Source: Ga0077555 sp963746315
Lineage (GTDB): Bacteria > Pseudomonadota > Alphaproteobacteria > Rhizobiales > Hyphomicrobiaceae
Assembly: GCA_963746315.1 (NCBI GenBank)
Contig: CAVVAR010000010.1
Location: 62,001-126,000 of the forward strand
DNA length: 64,000 bases
Direction: 5' to 3'
Shown piece after piece: positions 24,721-32,827 of this stretch; within the stretch, counting starts at the first letter, position 1, and each line of letters opens with the position of its first letter. The notes under the pieces are model-generated. The model saw only the letters and a list, made by a program, of their open reading frames with translations. It was not told the DNA's origin and made no database searches. Made by a program: the position numbers and the translations under genes.

Positions 24721-25032
24721 TCAATCCCGCACGATGGTCTCGCCCTTGATGTTGTCGACGGTGACGTAGGTCTCGTAGTAGGTCACGGTCGGTCGGGCGC
24801 CGAAACTCGCCTCGGCCCTGGCGAACCAGTCGGCGTTATAAAAGGCTTCAGCCGCCTCGCGTGACACCCAGGTGTAGACGCCACCGCCTCCCGCATCGCC
24901 GTTGAGATAGTCCTTGCGCAGCAGCCCCTTCTCTCCGAGGGCTCGAAAGGTGGGGGCGGATTTGGTCTGGGCGGCGATGGCGGCCTCCTTGGGCCGTTTC
25001 GGCATCGGGATCTGGACGACGGCAATGATCAT
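24721..25032 (-). CDS. YdhR-like monooxygenase (dimeric alpha-beta barrel)
   Basis: A 103-residue protein of the mono-oxygenase YdhR family: I-A-V-V-Q-I-P at the start, F-R-A-L-G-E-K-G-L-L-R-K-D-Y-L, then G-G-G-V-Y-T-W-V-S-R-E-A-A-E-A-F-Y. The fold is a ferredoxin-like dimer related to antibiotic biosynthesis monooxygenases. The substrate is unknown. It occupies the place where zapA is often found upstream of 6S RNA in related bacteria. Confidence 0.8.
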   Translation of the reverse strand: MIIAVVQIPMPKRPKEAAIAAQTKSAPTFRALGEKGLLRKDYLNGDAGGGGVYTWVSREAAEAFYNADWFARAEASFGARPTVTYYETYVTVDNIKGETIVRD

Positions 25033-25143
25033 GATCGAGCTCCGGCTGCTTCAGCGTGGATCTGACTCCACTCCGGCCCGCATTGCAACATGCGGGTCCC
25101 GGATCGCCGTTGCGCGCACGGCGTCTGTGGTAGACTTCATCGT

Positions 25144-25881
25144 ATGAACTGGACTGACGAGGCGATCGTCCTTTCCGTCCGCGCGCACGGCGAGACGGCA
25201 GGCGTTGCAGAGTTGCTCACACGCGAGCACGGCCGGCATCTCGGCTTCGTGCATGGCGGGCGCTCGCGGCGGCTTCGTCCCGTGCTGCAGACCGGCAATC
25301 ACGTCGACGTCACCTGGAAGGGACGACTTCCCGAGCAACTCGGCCATTTCGCCATCGAGTTGAGGCGCGGCTTCGCGGCCGAGTTGATGGCGGCCGCGGA
25401 TCCGGCGCGGCTTGCGGCGCTCTCCTCGCTGGCGACGCTGGCGAGGCTGCTCCCGGAGCGCGACCCGCACCCAGCCCTGTTCGAGGTAACCCTGTTCGTG
25501 CTCGGCTTCCTCGATGACCCGAGCGTCTGGCCGGCGCTCATGGTCAGGTGGGAGCTGGCTCTGCTCGCCGAGCTCGGATTCGGCCTCGACCTCGAGCAGT
25601 GCGCGGCGACCGGCAGCAACGACCATCTCATCTATGTCTCGCCACGGACGGGCCGGGCTGTGTCAGCGTCAGCCGGCGAGCCTTACAAGGAGCGCCTCCT
25701 GGCATTGCCGGGCTTCCTCGCGGGCCGTGTCCAAGGCGGAATACCGCCGGGTGACCTAGCCGCCGGATTCGCGCTGACCGGCTATTTCCTCGAGACGAGA
25801 GCGCTCTCCCCGCGCCAACTCGCCCTCCCCGAAGTGCGCGGCCGGCTGATCGGCAATTTGCTGAAGGCTGACGCCGTATAG
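25144..25881 (+). CDS. recO: DNA repair protein RecO
   Basis: A 245-residue recombination mediator. The N-terminal OB fold begins M-N-W-T-D-E-A-I-V-L-S-V-R-A-H-G-E-T, contains L-G-F-V-H-G-G-R-S-R-R-L-R-P-V-L-Q-T-G-N and leads into a helical domain with L-L-A-E-L-G-F-G-L-D-L-E-Q-C-A-A-T-G. RecO loads RecA on SSB-coated single-stranded DNA with RecR. The ATG at 25144 matches the usual N-terminus; the longer frame from 25090 does not. Confidence 0.93.
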   Translation: MNWTDEAIVLSVRAHGETAGVAELLTREHGRHLGFVHGGRSRRLRPVLQTGNHVDVTWKGRLPEQLGHFAIELRRGFAAELMAAADPARLAALSSLATLARLLPERDPHPALFEVTLFVLGFLDDPSVWPALMVRWELALLAELGFGLDLEQCAATGSNDHLIYVSPRTGRAVSASAGEPYKERLLALPGFLAGRVQGGIPPGDLAAGFALTGYFLETRALSPRQLALPEVRGRLIGNLLKADAV

Positions 25882-25884
25882 CCC

Positions 25885-26574
25885 TCAGCGCTGCAGCTCG
25901 ACGCGCACCTTGCCGTCGGGGCCATTGCGCAGGATGAATCGGGCCTCATCGGCCGGCTCGTATGTTGCGTCCATCCTCTTTCCGCTCAGCCAGCCACCGC
26001 TTGCCTTGAAATGAATCTTGCCGGGCTCGCAGGCCTGATGGGTGACAACGGCGCGCGGCGCGATCTCGTGGCTCTGGCCGGCAAAGTCGTAGGTGACGGC
26101 GTCATGGCTCTTGTTTGTGACCGTGAACTCGTAGGCGAGGTGTCGCGGGCGGCCCAGAAGCTGGACGGTGAGAAATTTGGGATCGGGTCCTGTCGCCTGA
26201 GCAATACCGACGCCGACCTCGGTTACATGCGGAAGCAGCATGTTCTTCCGATGTCCGGGAGATGCCTTCCACCCTTCCACCACATCCTTGGCCAGCTTCT
26301 CGACGGTGAAGCCGCGGCTGTCCAGATTGAGCGCCAGATTTTCGGCGATCGTGCAGTGCCAGTACCCGGCTTCGCGCGCTCGCTCGTGAGGCTTGCGGCC
26401 GTCGGCCTCGTGCGCGAAACGACCGGACTTGGCCAGGAACTTGGCGAACTCCTTGGCGGCATGGTCGAGCGCCGCATTTCGCGCGACACGTTCCCGTCCC
26501 TCGGCCTTGCGAAAGACATTCGTGCGCTCGATGATCGCAGTCTCGGTCTTTGTCAGATCGGGAAGCTCAGCCAT
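25885..26574 (-). CDS. CAP (SCP/PR-1) domain protein
   Basis: A 229-residue protein with a CAP domain (residues about 10-135): I-I-E-R-T-N-V-F-R-K, A-K-E-F-A-K-F-L-A-K-S-G-R-F-A-H-E, A-E-N-L-A-L-N and G-W-K-A-S-P-G-H-R-K-N-M-L, which hold the two His and two Glu of the CAP cavity. The C-terminal 90 residues form a separate beta-rich region. No signal peptide is evident from the start at 26574. The stop lies 3 bp from the convergent recO end. Confidence 0.85.
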   Translation of the reverse strand: MAELPDLTKTETAIIERTNVFRKAEGRERVARNAALDHAAKEFAKFLAKSGRFAHEADGRKPHERAREAGYWHCTIAENLALNLDSRGFTVEKLAKDVVEGWKASPGHRKNMLLPHVTEVGVGIAQATGPDPKFLTVQLLGRPRHLAYEFTVTNKSHDAVTYDFAGQSHEIAPRAVVTHQACEPGKIHFKASGGWLSGKRMDATYEPADEARFILRNGPDGKVRVELQR

Positions 26575-26738
26575 GCAGATCCATAGAGAACGGGTTTGAC
26601 GAGCGGCAGATCCGGTCACACCATTGTCCAGCGCCGGAACCGAGCGATCGTACGGGCGCGATATTAGCGCCAATTCGGGCTCGATTCATTCCAACCGATG
26701 CCCGAGCAAATTTGCGCACTCATTCGTGGAGGCGATGG

Positions 26739-27125
26739 ATGACACCGGACATTAAATATCTCGTTTGGTCCGCCGTGCTGACTTTTCTTCAGGCCGTCGT
26801 TGCCGTGCTCGGCGCCATCATCGCCGTGGGACTGCCCGCGCTCGCCGGCAACCGCGACGACTTGCCCGCCATCGAGGGCTGGGCCGGACGGGCCGCACGG
26901 GCCCACCGCAATATGCTCGAAAGCCTCGTTATCTTCGCGATCCTGGTCTTTGCCGCGTTTCTGACGCAACGCGCCAATGCGCAAACGGCGCTCGGCGCGG
27001 CGATCTTCTTCTGGGCCCGCGTCGCGTACGCGTTCGTCTATGTCGCGGGCATTCCCTGGCTGAGAACCGGCGTGTGGGCCGTCTCCGTCGTCGGGTTGCT
27101 CATGATCCTCGTGCAGCTTCTCTGA
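26739..27125 (+). CDS. MAPEG family membrane protein
   Basis: A 128-residue four-helix membrane protein of the MAPEG (eicosanoid and glutathione metabolism) family. It carries G-W-A-G-R-A-A-R-A-H-R-N-M-L-E-S-L, the conserved R-A-x-R-A-H-x-N-x-x-E motif that binds glutathione in characterised members, and later F-F-W-A-R-V-A-Y-A-F-V-Y. A GGAGGCG ribosome binding site precedes two possible ATGs (26735 and 26739); only 26739 is in frame. The bacterial role is uncertain. Confidence 0.87.
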   Translation: MTPDIKYLVWSAVLTFLQAVVAVLGAIIAVGLPALAGNRDDLPAIEGWAGRAARAHRNMLESLVIFAILVFAAFLTQRANAQTALGAAIFFWARVAYAFVYVAGIPWLRTGVWAVSVVGLLMILVQLL

Positions 27126-27134
27126 GCTACACGG

Positions 27135-27947
27135 TCAACTGCGCTGGCTCGACGAGGCAATGACGGTGGTCCGATAGCCAGCCTCGGCTGGGATGCGCAC
27201 CGCCCATTTGCCGTCATCGGACTTGAAGCGCTCCGGCCGGACCAGGACGACAGATCGGGCACGCGCCTTCTCCATGGCCTCGGCAACAGTGCGGCTCTCC
27301 GAGAGCAGCTCGAGATTGAGGCGCGTGGCCGGCACCAGCGTGCGCTGGCCGGACGCCGCCTCTTCCACGATGCGACCGGGCGAGATCCAGAAGCAGTCGA
27401 CCATCTCGCGACCGTCATGAATCGGCTCCTGTCCCTCGGGAGCCGACACGAGAAAAAAGTGCGTGTCGAAGCGCTTCGGCAGGCCGAGCGGCGTCTGCCA
27501 GTGGGCGAAATGCACCATGTGATCGAGCGCCGGATCGAGGCCCTCCGATTTGATGATCTCGGCGAAGGTAATCTTGCGATCGAGCAGGGCGTCGCGGTGA
27601 TTCACGACCATCTCGCGGGCGCGCTCGGGCGCGATATCGCCGGACTTGCTCCCTTTGGGTCGGGCAATGACCACACCCGCCTCCTCGAAGGTCTCGCGCA
27701 TCGCGGCGAGCCAGTAGGGCAGATCGGGGTGCGACTGCGGCGCGACGAGGTGGCCCCAGCTTTCCGGGTGGCGGTCCTCCTGGTCGATTTTTCCGCCCGG
27801 GAAGACGACCGCGCCCATGGCGCCGTCCATCGGCCGATCGCGTACGACCATGAAGATCTCGATACCGTCGCGGCCGTCACGAACGAGCATGATGGTGGCG
27901 GACGGCCGCGAGGGGTTCGGGTCGGCGAGGTCGGCGGCGTCGGTCAT
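27135..27947 (-). CDS. Nudix hydrolase
   Basis: A 270-residue Nudix protein resembling the NUDT19/RP2 CoA-diphosphatase-like group. The Nudix box is split by a long insertion, as in that group: F-P-G-G-K-I near residue 53 and A-A-M-R-E-T-F-E-E-A-G-V near 80, keeping the R-E-x-x-E-E core. F-D-T-H-F-F-L-V follows. The start at 27947 (M-T-D-A-A-D-L) is preferred to an upstream ATG. Substrate could be CoA or an acyl-CoA, in keeping with the many CoA enzymes nearby, but that is inference. Confidence 0.85.
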   Translation of the reverse strand: MTDAADLADPNPSRPSATIMLVRDGRDGIEIFMVVRDRPMDGAMGAVVFPGGKIDQEDRHPESWGHLVAPQSHPDLPYWLAAMRETFEEAGVVIARPKGSKSGDIAPERAREMVVNHRDALLDRKITFAEIIKSEGLDPALDHMVHFAHWQTPLGLPKRFDTHFFLVSAPEGQEPIHDGREMVDCFWISPGRIVEEAASGQRTLVPATRLNLELLSESRTVAEAMEKARARSVVLVRPERFKSDDGKWAVRIPAEAGYRTTVIASSSQRS

Positions 27948-28078
27948 CTGGAGGCCCCTTCGAGGCTGGCCGTTGGCATAGAAATGCCGGCAAGGCATAA
28001 ACCGCCGCCGGCAGGCAAATCATGCGCCCGTTGCGCGCGGTTTGGCAACCCGCATCACCTGGCAGCGAGCCGGGAGGA

Positions 28079-28618
28079 CTAGACGTCGCCGGGATCGTCC
28101 AGAGCGCGGCTCGCGACCGAGTAGGCAAAACCCGCCCGGGCGAGCGAGGCTAGGTCCTTGCGCCGCGACTCGGGCGTCATGCCGCCACGACGGTGCGCTC
28201 CGAGCCGTTTCCGGACGACGAACCGGCGGGCCTGCTCAAGATCATCGATCTCGTCGCCGATGGTCGTGGCGATCAACTCGCGCGAGATGCCTTTCGAGCG
28301 AAGACCATGGGCAATCCGCGAGCGGGCCAGCCCCTTGCCGGCGAGCGTCGCCGCACGCCCGCCCGCGAACCGGGCGTCGTCGACGAGACCCAGCGCCAGC
28401 AACTCGGCGATCGCGTCCTCGATCAGCGCCCGGGTGGGGTCGTCGAGCGCGCGGACCGCCAGCCTCCGCTTCGCCCGCCGCTCCAGGATCTGGCGAAGCA
28501 TAGCGGTGCTTGCCGTCCTCTGGGAGACGTAGTGCAGGGCGGCGTTGCGCAGATAAGTCGGGGTCACCGGGCGCGGGCTGGCCGGCTTGCTCGGCCGTGG
28601 TTTGCCGCTCGGAGGCAT
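28079..28618 (-). CDS. recX: Regulatory protein RecX
   Basis: A 179-residue RecX with a basic, Pro-rich N-terminal tail followed by three-helix repeats: A-L-H-Y-V-S-Q-R-T-A-S-T-A-M-L-R-Q-I-L, D-A-I-A-E-L-L-A-L-G-L-V-D-D-A-R-F-A and G-L-A-R-S-R-I-A-H-G-L-R-S-K-G-I. RecX inhibits RecA filament growth. recA itself is not in the window. The ATG at 28618 was chosen because the longer frame reads as shadow sequence. Confidence 0.87.
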   Translation of the reverse strand: MPPSGKPRPSKPASPRPVTPTYLRNAALHYVSQRTASTAMLRQILERRAKRRLAVRALDDPTRALIEDAIAELLALGLVDDARFAGGRAATLAGKGLARSRIAHGLRSKGISRELIATTIGDEIDDLEQARRFVVRKRLGAHRRGGMTPESRRKDLASLARAGFAYSVASRALDDPGDV

Positions 28619-28728
28619 GGCGGGCGCGGGCTCTCGAAATGACAGTCGGGGCGAGCCACAGCGTAGCATCGTTCGAGCCCCACCGTCTCGACCACCTCCT
28701 CGAGATCGAGCGGGCAGCAAAGCGACGA

Positions 28729-28759
28729 GGCCCCACATCACAAGTCGTGATGCAGGGCC
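28729..28759 (-). terminator. Hairpin downstream of gap
   Basis: A 13-bp imperfect stem (GGCCCTGCATCAC with GTGATGTGGGGCC) around a 5-base loop lies 35 bp beyond the gap stop. No U-run follows, so it may be a 3' stabilising hairpin or Rho-linked end rather than a classical terminator. Confidence 0.45.
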
Positions 28760-28794
28760 CCTCGGCTCAGGCTTCGGCGGGCGTCAGGGAAGCC

Positions 28795-29802
28795 TCAGAG
28801 CAGCTTGCCCATCGCGACCGCGGTGTCGCTCATGCGGTTCGAGAAGCCCCATTCGTTGTCGTACCAGGACAGGACCGACACCATCGTACCGTCCATGACC
28901 TTGGTCTGGTCCATGTGGAAGATCGACGAGTGCGGGTCGTGGTTGAAGTCGATCGAGACGTTCGGGGCGTCGGTATAGCCGAGGATGCCCTTCAACTCCT
29001 GGCCGGCGGCGCGCTTGATGGCCTCGTTGATCTCGTCCTTCGTCGTCTTGCGCTTGGCGACGAACTTGAGGTCGACCACCGAGACGTTCGGCGTCGGCAC
29101 GCGCAGGGCGAAACCATCGAGCTTGCCGTTCAGCTCCGGCAGAACGAGGCCCACGGCCTTGGCTGCGCCGGTCGAGGTCGGGATCATCGAGAGCGCCGCC
29201 GCACGGCCGCGGTAGAGATCCTTGTGCATCGTGTCGAGCGTCGGCTGATCGCCGGTATAGGCATGGATCGTCGTCATGATGCCCTTCTCGATGCCGACGA
29301 CATCGTTGAGCACCTTGGCCACCGGCGACAGACAGTTGGTGGTGCAGGAGGCGTTGGAGACGACGAGGTGATCCTTGGTCAGTTTGTGGTGATTGACGCC
29401 GTAGACCACCGTCAGATCCGCGTTGTCGGCCGGTGCCGAGACGAGAACGCGCTTGGCGCCCGCCGTCAGATGGGCCGCAGCCTTCTCCTTCGACGTGAAG
29501 ATGCCGGTGCACTCGAGGGCGATGTCGACGCCCATGGCCTTGTGGGGCAGCTTGGCGGGGTCACGCTCGGCGGTCACCTTGATCGGGCCACGGCCGACGT
29601 CGATGGTGTCGCCCGAAACCTTCACCTCGAAGGGGAAGCGGCCATGGACGCTGTCGTAGCGCAGGAGATGCGCATTGGTCTCGACCGGCCCCAGATCGTT
29701 GATCGCCACTACCTCGATGTCGGTACGACCCGATTCGATAATGGCACGCAATACGTTGCGGCCAATCCGGCCGAAGCCGTTGATGGCGACCTTGACTGTC
29801 AT
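28795..29802 (-). CDS. gap: Type I glyceraldehyde-3-phosphate dehydrogenase
   Basis: A 335-residue GAPDH. The NAD motif I-N-G-F-G-R-I-G-R-N is at the N-terminus, the catalytic Cys in S-N-A-S-C-T-T-N-C at about residue 150, the catalytic His in I-H-A-Y-T-G-D-Q and phosphate-binding R-A-A-A-L-S-M-I-P-T-S-T-G-A-A-K. The C-terminus S-W-Y-D-N-E-W-G-F-S-N-R is canonical. Here gap stands alone, without the tkt and pgk genes that often flank it in related bacteria. Confidence 0.96.
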   Translation of the reverse strand: MTVKVAINGFGRIGRNVLRAIIESGRTDIEVVAINDLGPVETNAHLLRYDSVHGRFPFEVKVSGDTIDVGRGPIKVTAERDPAKLPHKAMGVDIALECTGIFTSKEKAAAHLTAGAKRVLVSAPADNADLTVVYGVNHHKLTKDHLVVSNASCTTNCLSPVAKVLNDVVGIEKGIMTTIHAYTGDQPTLDTMHKDLYRGRAAALSMIPTSTGAAKAVGLVLPELNGKLDGFALRVPTPNVSVVDLKFVAKRKTTKDEINEAIKRAAGQELKGILGYTDAPNVSIDFNHDPHSSIFHMDQTKVMDGTMVSVLSWYDNEWGFSNRMSDTAVAMGKLL

Positions 29803-30093
29803 GGAGTGTCCTCTCGGGCTTTTGTGAACGTTGTTCGCGATACTCGGGCGCTACGCCAGAGTGCACATGGGCCGATCCGAAGTGGTAGGGCGAGTGTGGA
29901 TCGGAGGTATCTGTGGGAGGAAATTGTGCAGCCACGCACCGACTGTCAATGCTTCACGCACTTGCTTTCTTAAAGGAGATGGCCGAGATGGTGGACGAGC
30001 TCATTCACCATAGTGGTCGCTCGAGGCATTAGGTTTCGTGGCGTTGCTGCTGGCGACGATCAGCCCTGCTTCCGAGGTTTGCGGAGTATCGGA

Positions 30094-30342
30094 ATGGCGA
30101 ACCGGGTTGCGAGCAAGGCAAAGAAGCAAACGAAACGCCCCCCCGTAAAACCCGCCAAGGGTAAGAGCGGGGCGAGCCGCAGCGGCGAGACGACAGGCCG
30201 TCTCGAAGCCGAATGCGCGCGGCTCAAGGCCGAGCTGGAGACCGCGGCCCGGCGGATCGCGTCCCTCGAGGCCCAGCAGAAGCAGCTTCTCGACCGTATC
30301 GACTGGGCGATCGATTCCCTGAAAAGCCTGCGCGAGGTCTGA
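30094..30342 (+). CDS. Small basic coiled-coil protein, unknown function
   Basis: An 82-residue protein: a Lys/Arg/Pro-rich N-terminal tail, then a regular coiled coil over residues 38-80 (L-E-A-E-C-A-R-L-K-A-E-L-E-T-A-A and onward). GGAG lies 8 bp before the ATG at 30094. It is divergent from gap. Short coiled-coil genes of this type occur near gap and zapA in the Hyphomicrobiales. The function is unknown; self-association is likely. Confidence 0.65.
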   Translation: MANRVASKAKKQTKRPPVKPAKGKSGASRSGETTGRLEAECARLKAELETAARRIASLEAQQKQLLDRIDWAIDSLKSLREV

Positions 30343-30387
30343 GGCAGGCCACGCCGTCGCCGCGGCGCAGCCCCTCCCCGGCTCGGC

Positions 30388-31620
30388 TCATCCCGCGATA
30401 CGCGCCGCCTTGAGCGCGGCGATCTCGTCCTCGCTCTTCCCCAGCCAGCCCTTCAGCACGTCGGCCGTGCTCTCACCGAGCAGCGGCGACGGCTTCACCT
30501 CCGGCGGCTTGCCATCGTGACGGACGGGCCAGGCCGGCATCTTGAACGGACCCGCCTTGGGGTGATCCATCGTCTGCATGATGGCGCGATCGTCGAACGT
30601 GGTGTCGTTGATCAGCTCCATCGTGTCGAGCACGGCGCCCGCCGGAATGCCGGCCTCGCCCACGATCCGCATGGCGTCCTGCTTGGTCTGGGTCCGCGTC
30701 CAGGCGCCGACGATCTCGTCGACCTCCTTCTCCCGCTCGGCACGGGCGTTGGTGGTCGAGAAGCGAGCATCGTCAGCCAGCTCCGGGCGGCCGATGACAC
30801 GGGCGAGGCGCTTCCAGTGCTCCTCGTTGCCGCGGCTCGTATAGATGTAGACCCAGTCGTTGGGCCCGCCCGGCTTGCACGGGTAGATGCCGCCCGGCGA
30901 GGTGACGCCCGACAGCATCTTGGCGCCGGCGCGTCCCGCCACCACGCCCGTCCGGGCCTGCGTCGCGAAAGCGATGCGGATGTAGTGCAGCATCGCGTCC
31001 TGCATGGCGACCTGCAGGCGCTGGCCTTTGCCGGTGCGCTGCTTCTCGACGTAGGCCGACAGGATCGAGATGGCGAGCAACATGCCCGTGCCCGTGTCAC
31101 CGATGGTGGCACCCGGCTTGATCGGCGGCCCGTCCGGCATGCCCGAGATGCTCATGACGCCGCCGCAGGCCTGCGCGATCATGTCGAAGGCGAGGTTCTG
31201 CTCGTAGGGGCTGCCCTCGCCGAAGCCTTTCACCTGGGCGTAGATCAGGCCTGGATTGAGCTTCGAGACCACATCCCAGCCGAGCCCCAGCCGCTCGATG
31301 GCACCGGGCGCGAAGTTCTCGACCATCACGTCGGCCTTGGCGGCGAGATCGAGCACGAGCTTCTTGCCCTCGGGCGACTTCAGGTCGACCGTGATCGACT
31401 TCTTGTTGGCGTTGAAGATCAGGAAGTACGTGCTGTCCTTGTCCGGGCTGCCGAACACGGCGGCGCGGCCCGGATCACCGAGCTTCGGGTTCTCGACCTT
31501 GACCACCTCGGCCCCCATCCAGGCCAGCGCCTCGGTGCACGACGGCCCCGCCTCGAACTGCGACAGATCCAGGACTTTGAGGCCCTTCAGGCACTCGAGC
31601 GGCTGCGGCGTGATCGTCAT
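30388..31620 (-). CDS. CaiB/BaiF family (class III) CoA-transferase
   Basis: A 410-residue CoA-transferase related to formyl-CoA:oxalate CoA-transferase. The N-terminal motif L-D-L-S-Q-F-E-A-G-P-S-C-T-E-A-L-A-W-M-G-A-E-V-V-K-V-E is typical. The conserved Asp nucleophile is in F-D-M-I-A-Q-A-C-G-G-V-M-S-I-S-G, followed by G-D-T-G-T-G. These enzymes move CoA between carboxylic acids. The acid specificity cannot be deduced. It stands alone, with no acyl-CoA decarboxylase or hydratase beside it. Confidence 0.9.
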   Translation of the reverse strand: MTITPQPLECLKGLKVLDLSQFEAGPSCTEALAWMGAEVVKVENPKLGDPGRAAVFGSPDKDSTYFLIFNANKKSITVDLKSPEGKKLVLDLAAKADVMVENFAPGAIERLGLGWDVVSKLNPGLIYAQVKGFGEGSPYEQNLAFDMIAQACGGVMSISGMPDGPPIKPGATIGDTGTGMLLAISILSAYVEKQRTGKGQRLQVAMQDAMLHYIRIAFATQARTGVVAGRAGAKMLSGVTSPGGIYPCKPGGPNDWVYIYTSRGNEEHWKRLARVIGRPELADDARFSTTNARAEREKEVDEIVGAWTRTQTKQDAMRIVGEAGIPAGAVLDTMELINDTTFDDRAIMQTMDHPKAGPFKMPAWPVRHDGKPPEVKPSPLLGESTADVLKGWLGKSEDEIAALKAARIAG

Positions 31621-32170
31621 GGTCGGTCTCCTTCGCGAAGGGCTGCACGGGGCACTACGGCGAAGGGTAGGACGGGCGCGGACGCGGGGGCAATGGGTGA
31701 AGGTGCGGGGGTGGCGTGGAGAGCGTGGTTGCGGAGAAAGCGGGGGCTGTGGGCCGACGTGGGCCGGCGACCCGTCGGAGGTCGCGCCTCCGGCGCGATC
31801 GGGTCACGGACCCGAACCCGTTTGGGGGACGTGTCCCCCAAACCCCCTCTTTTTTTCGCGTTTATACAGGAGCCGTCATTGGACGTTCCGGGATTGACTG
31901 CGGCGGGAAGACCGACGAGTTTGTCTGCTTCTGGAGGTTGCGTTGCCGAAACTGAGGAGCCGCTGAAGCGGGCAAGTGACTTGTGCTGTCATCTTGTGTA
32001 GTCGATCGCGCTTGCTGCTTGGTCCACACCTTATACCCGCGACCGTGAGGCTCACTTGCTTTGTGCCTCGCTCGACCCCACGATGCTCTAATCCCGGTGA
32101 CCTTTCGTATGCCGCCACGTCAGTTGGGGCGACCAGTGCATAATTGCTAGCGCAGTGGGACGGTTGTGGG
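31621..32170. other. Divergent intergenic region with structured segment and terminator
   Basis: This 550-bp region separates the CoA-transferase (minus) from the FtsE-like gene (plus). No protein gene is convincing. From about 31740 to 31860 it is rich in potential hairpins (for example CGGAGG with CCTCCG near 31785-31800) and ends in a strong plus-strand terminator. From about 31900 onward base composition drops toward that of the FtsE-like gene. A short noncoding transcript ending at the terminator is possible. Confidence 0.4.
31820..31856 (+). terminator. Strong intrinsic terminator
   Basis: A 9-bp stem GTTTGGGGG/CCCCCAAAC (31820-31828 with 31835-31843) with a short loop is followed by CCCCT and a run of T residues. 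Its orientation is plus, yet no plus-strand gene lies upstream of it within several kilobases. Confidence 0.75.
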
Positions 32171-32827
32171 ATGATAAGGTTCGAAAATGTCAATGCGGGC
32201 TATGACGACCGCACTGTCCTTCGTGACGTGAACTTGCTCATTGCGCCAGGCACATTCCATTTCCTCACCGGGCCGTCCGGCTCGGGAAAGTCGACGTTTC
32301 TCCGCTTGCTAAGCCTCGACCTAAAACCGAGCCGAGGGAAACTAAGCCTGTTCGACCGAAGCGATGTCTCGGAGGTCTCTGTGGCGGAGGCCGCCCAACT
32401 CCGGCGGCGCATGGGGATCGTCCTGCAAGACAACCCGATGCTCAAACATCTCTCCGTTTGGTCGAATGTGGCGGTTCCTCTTTTCGTTCTTGGTAAGAAG
32501 AAGTCAGACTTCCAGGACGATGTCACGGACCTACTGCAGTGGGTAGGTCTCGGTGATGTGATGAACGCACCTCCAGACACTCTCTCCGGCGGCGAGCGGC
32601 AACGGGCCTGCATCGCACGCGCCGCGATCGGCAAGCCCGAACTATTCTTGGCGGACGAGCCCACGGCCTCTATTGATCCTCAGATGGCGCGACGCCTTTT
32701 GAGAATGTTCATAGAACTCAATAGATTGGGCGTTACTGTCATTATCGGAACGCACGATCATCAACTGATACGTCAATTCAAGGCTCCTAGAATGGAGATC
32801 CACGATGGCTCGATCAGGATTGTGTGA
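32171..32827 (+). CDS. FtsE-like ABC transporter ATP-binding protein
   Basis: A 218-residue ABC ATPase. Walker A is G-P-S-G-S-G-K-S at 34-41, the Q-loop Gln at about 86, signature L-S-G-G-E-R-Q-R at 138-145, Walker B E-L-F-L-A-D-E-P at 157-164 and the switch His at 195. The opening M-I-R-F-E-N-V-N-A-G-Y and the length fit FtsE. The next gene overlaps its stop (TGATG) and encodes an FtsX-like partner. Base composition is clearly less GC-rich than the surrounding genes, so codon use differs; it may have been acquired. Confidence 0.85.
   Translation: MIRFENVNAGYDDRTVLRDVNLLIAPGTFHFLTGPSGSGKSTFLRLLSLDLKPSRGKLSLFDRSDVSEVSVAEAAQLRRRMGIVLQDNPMLKHLSVWSNVAVPLFVLGKKKSDFQDDVTDLLQWVGLGDVMNAPPDTLSGGERQRACIARAAIGKPELFLADEPTASIDPQMARRLLRMFIELNRLGVTVIIGTHDHQLIRQFKAPRMEIHDGSIRIV

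Noticed and set aside
29971..30032. Very short frame preceded by AAAGGAG upstream of the coiled-coil gene
   Set aside because: The first ATG is too close to the GGAG, and the resulting 14 to 17-residue peptide has no pattern of a leader peptide or attenuator.
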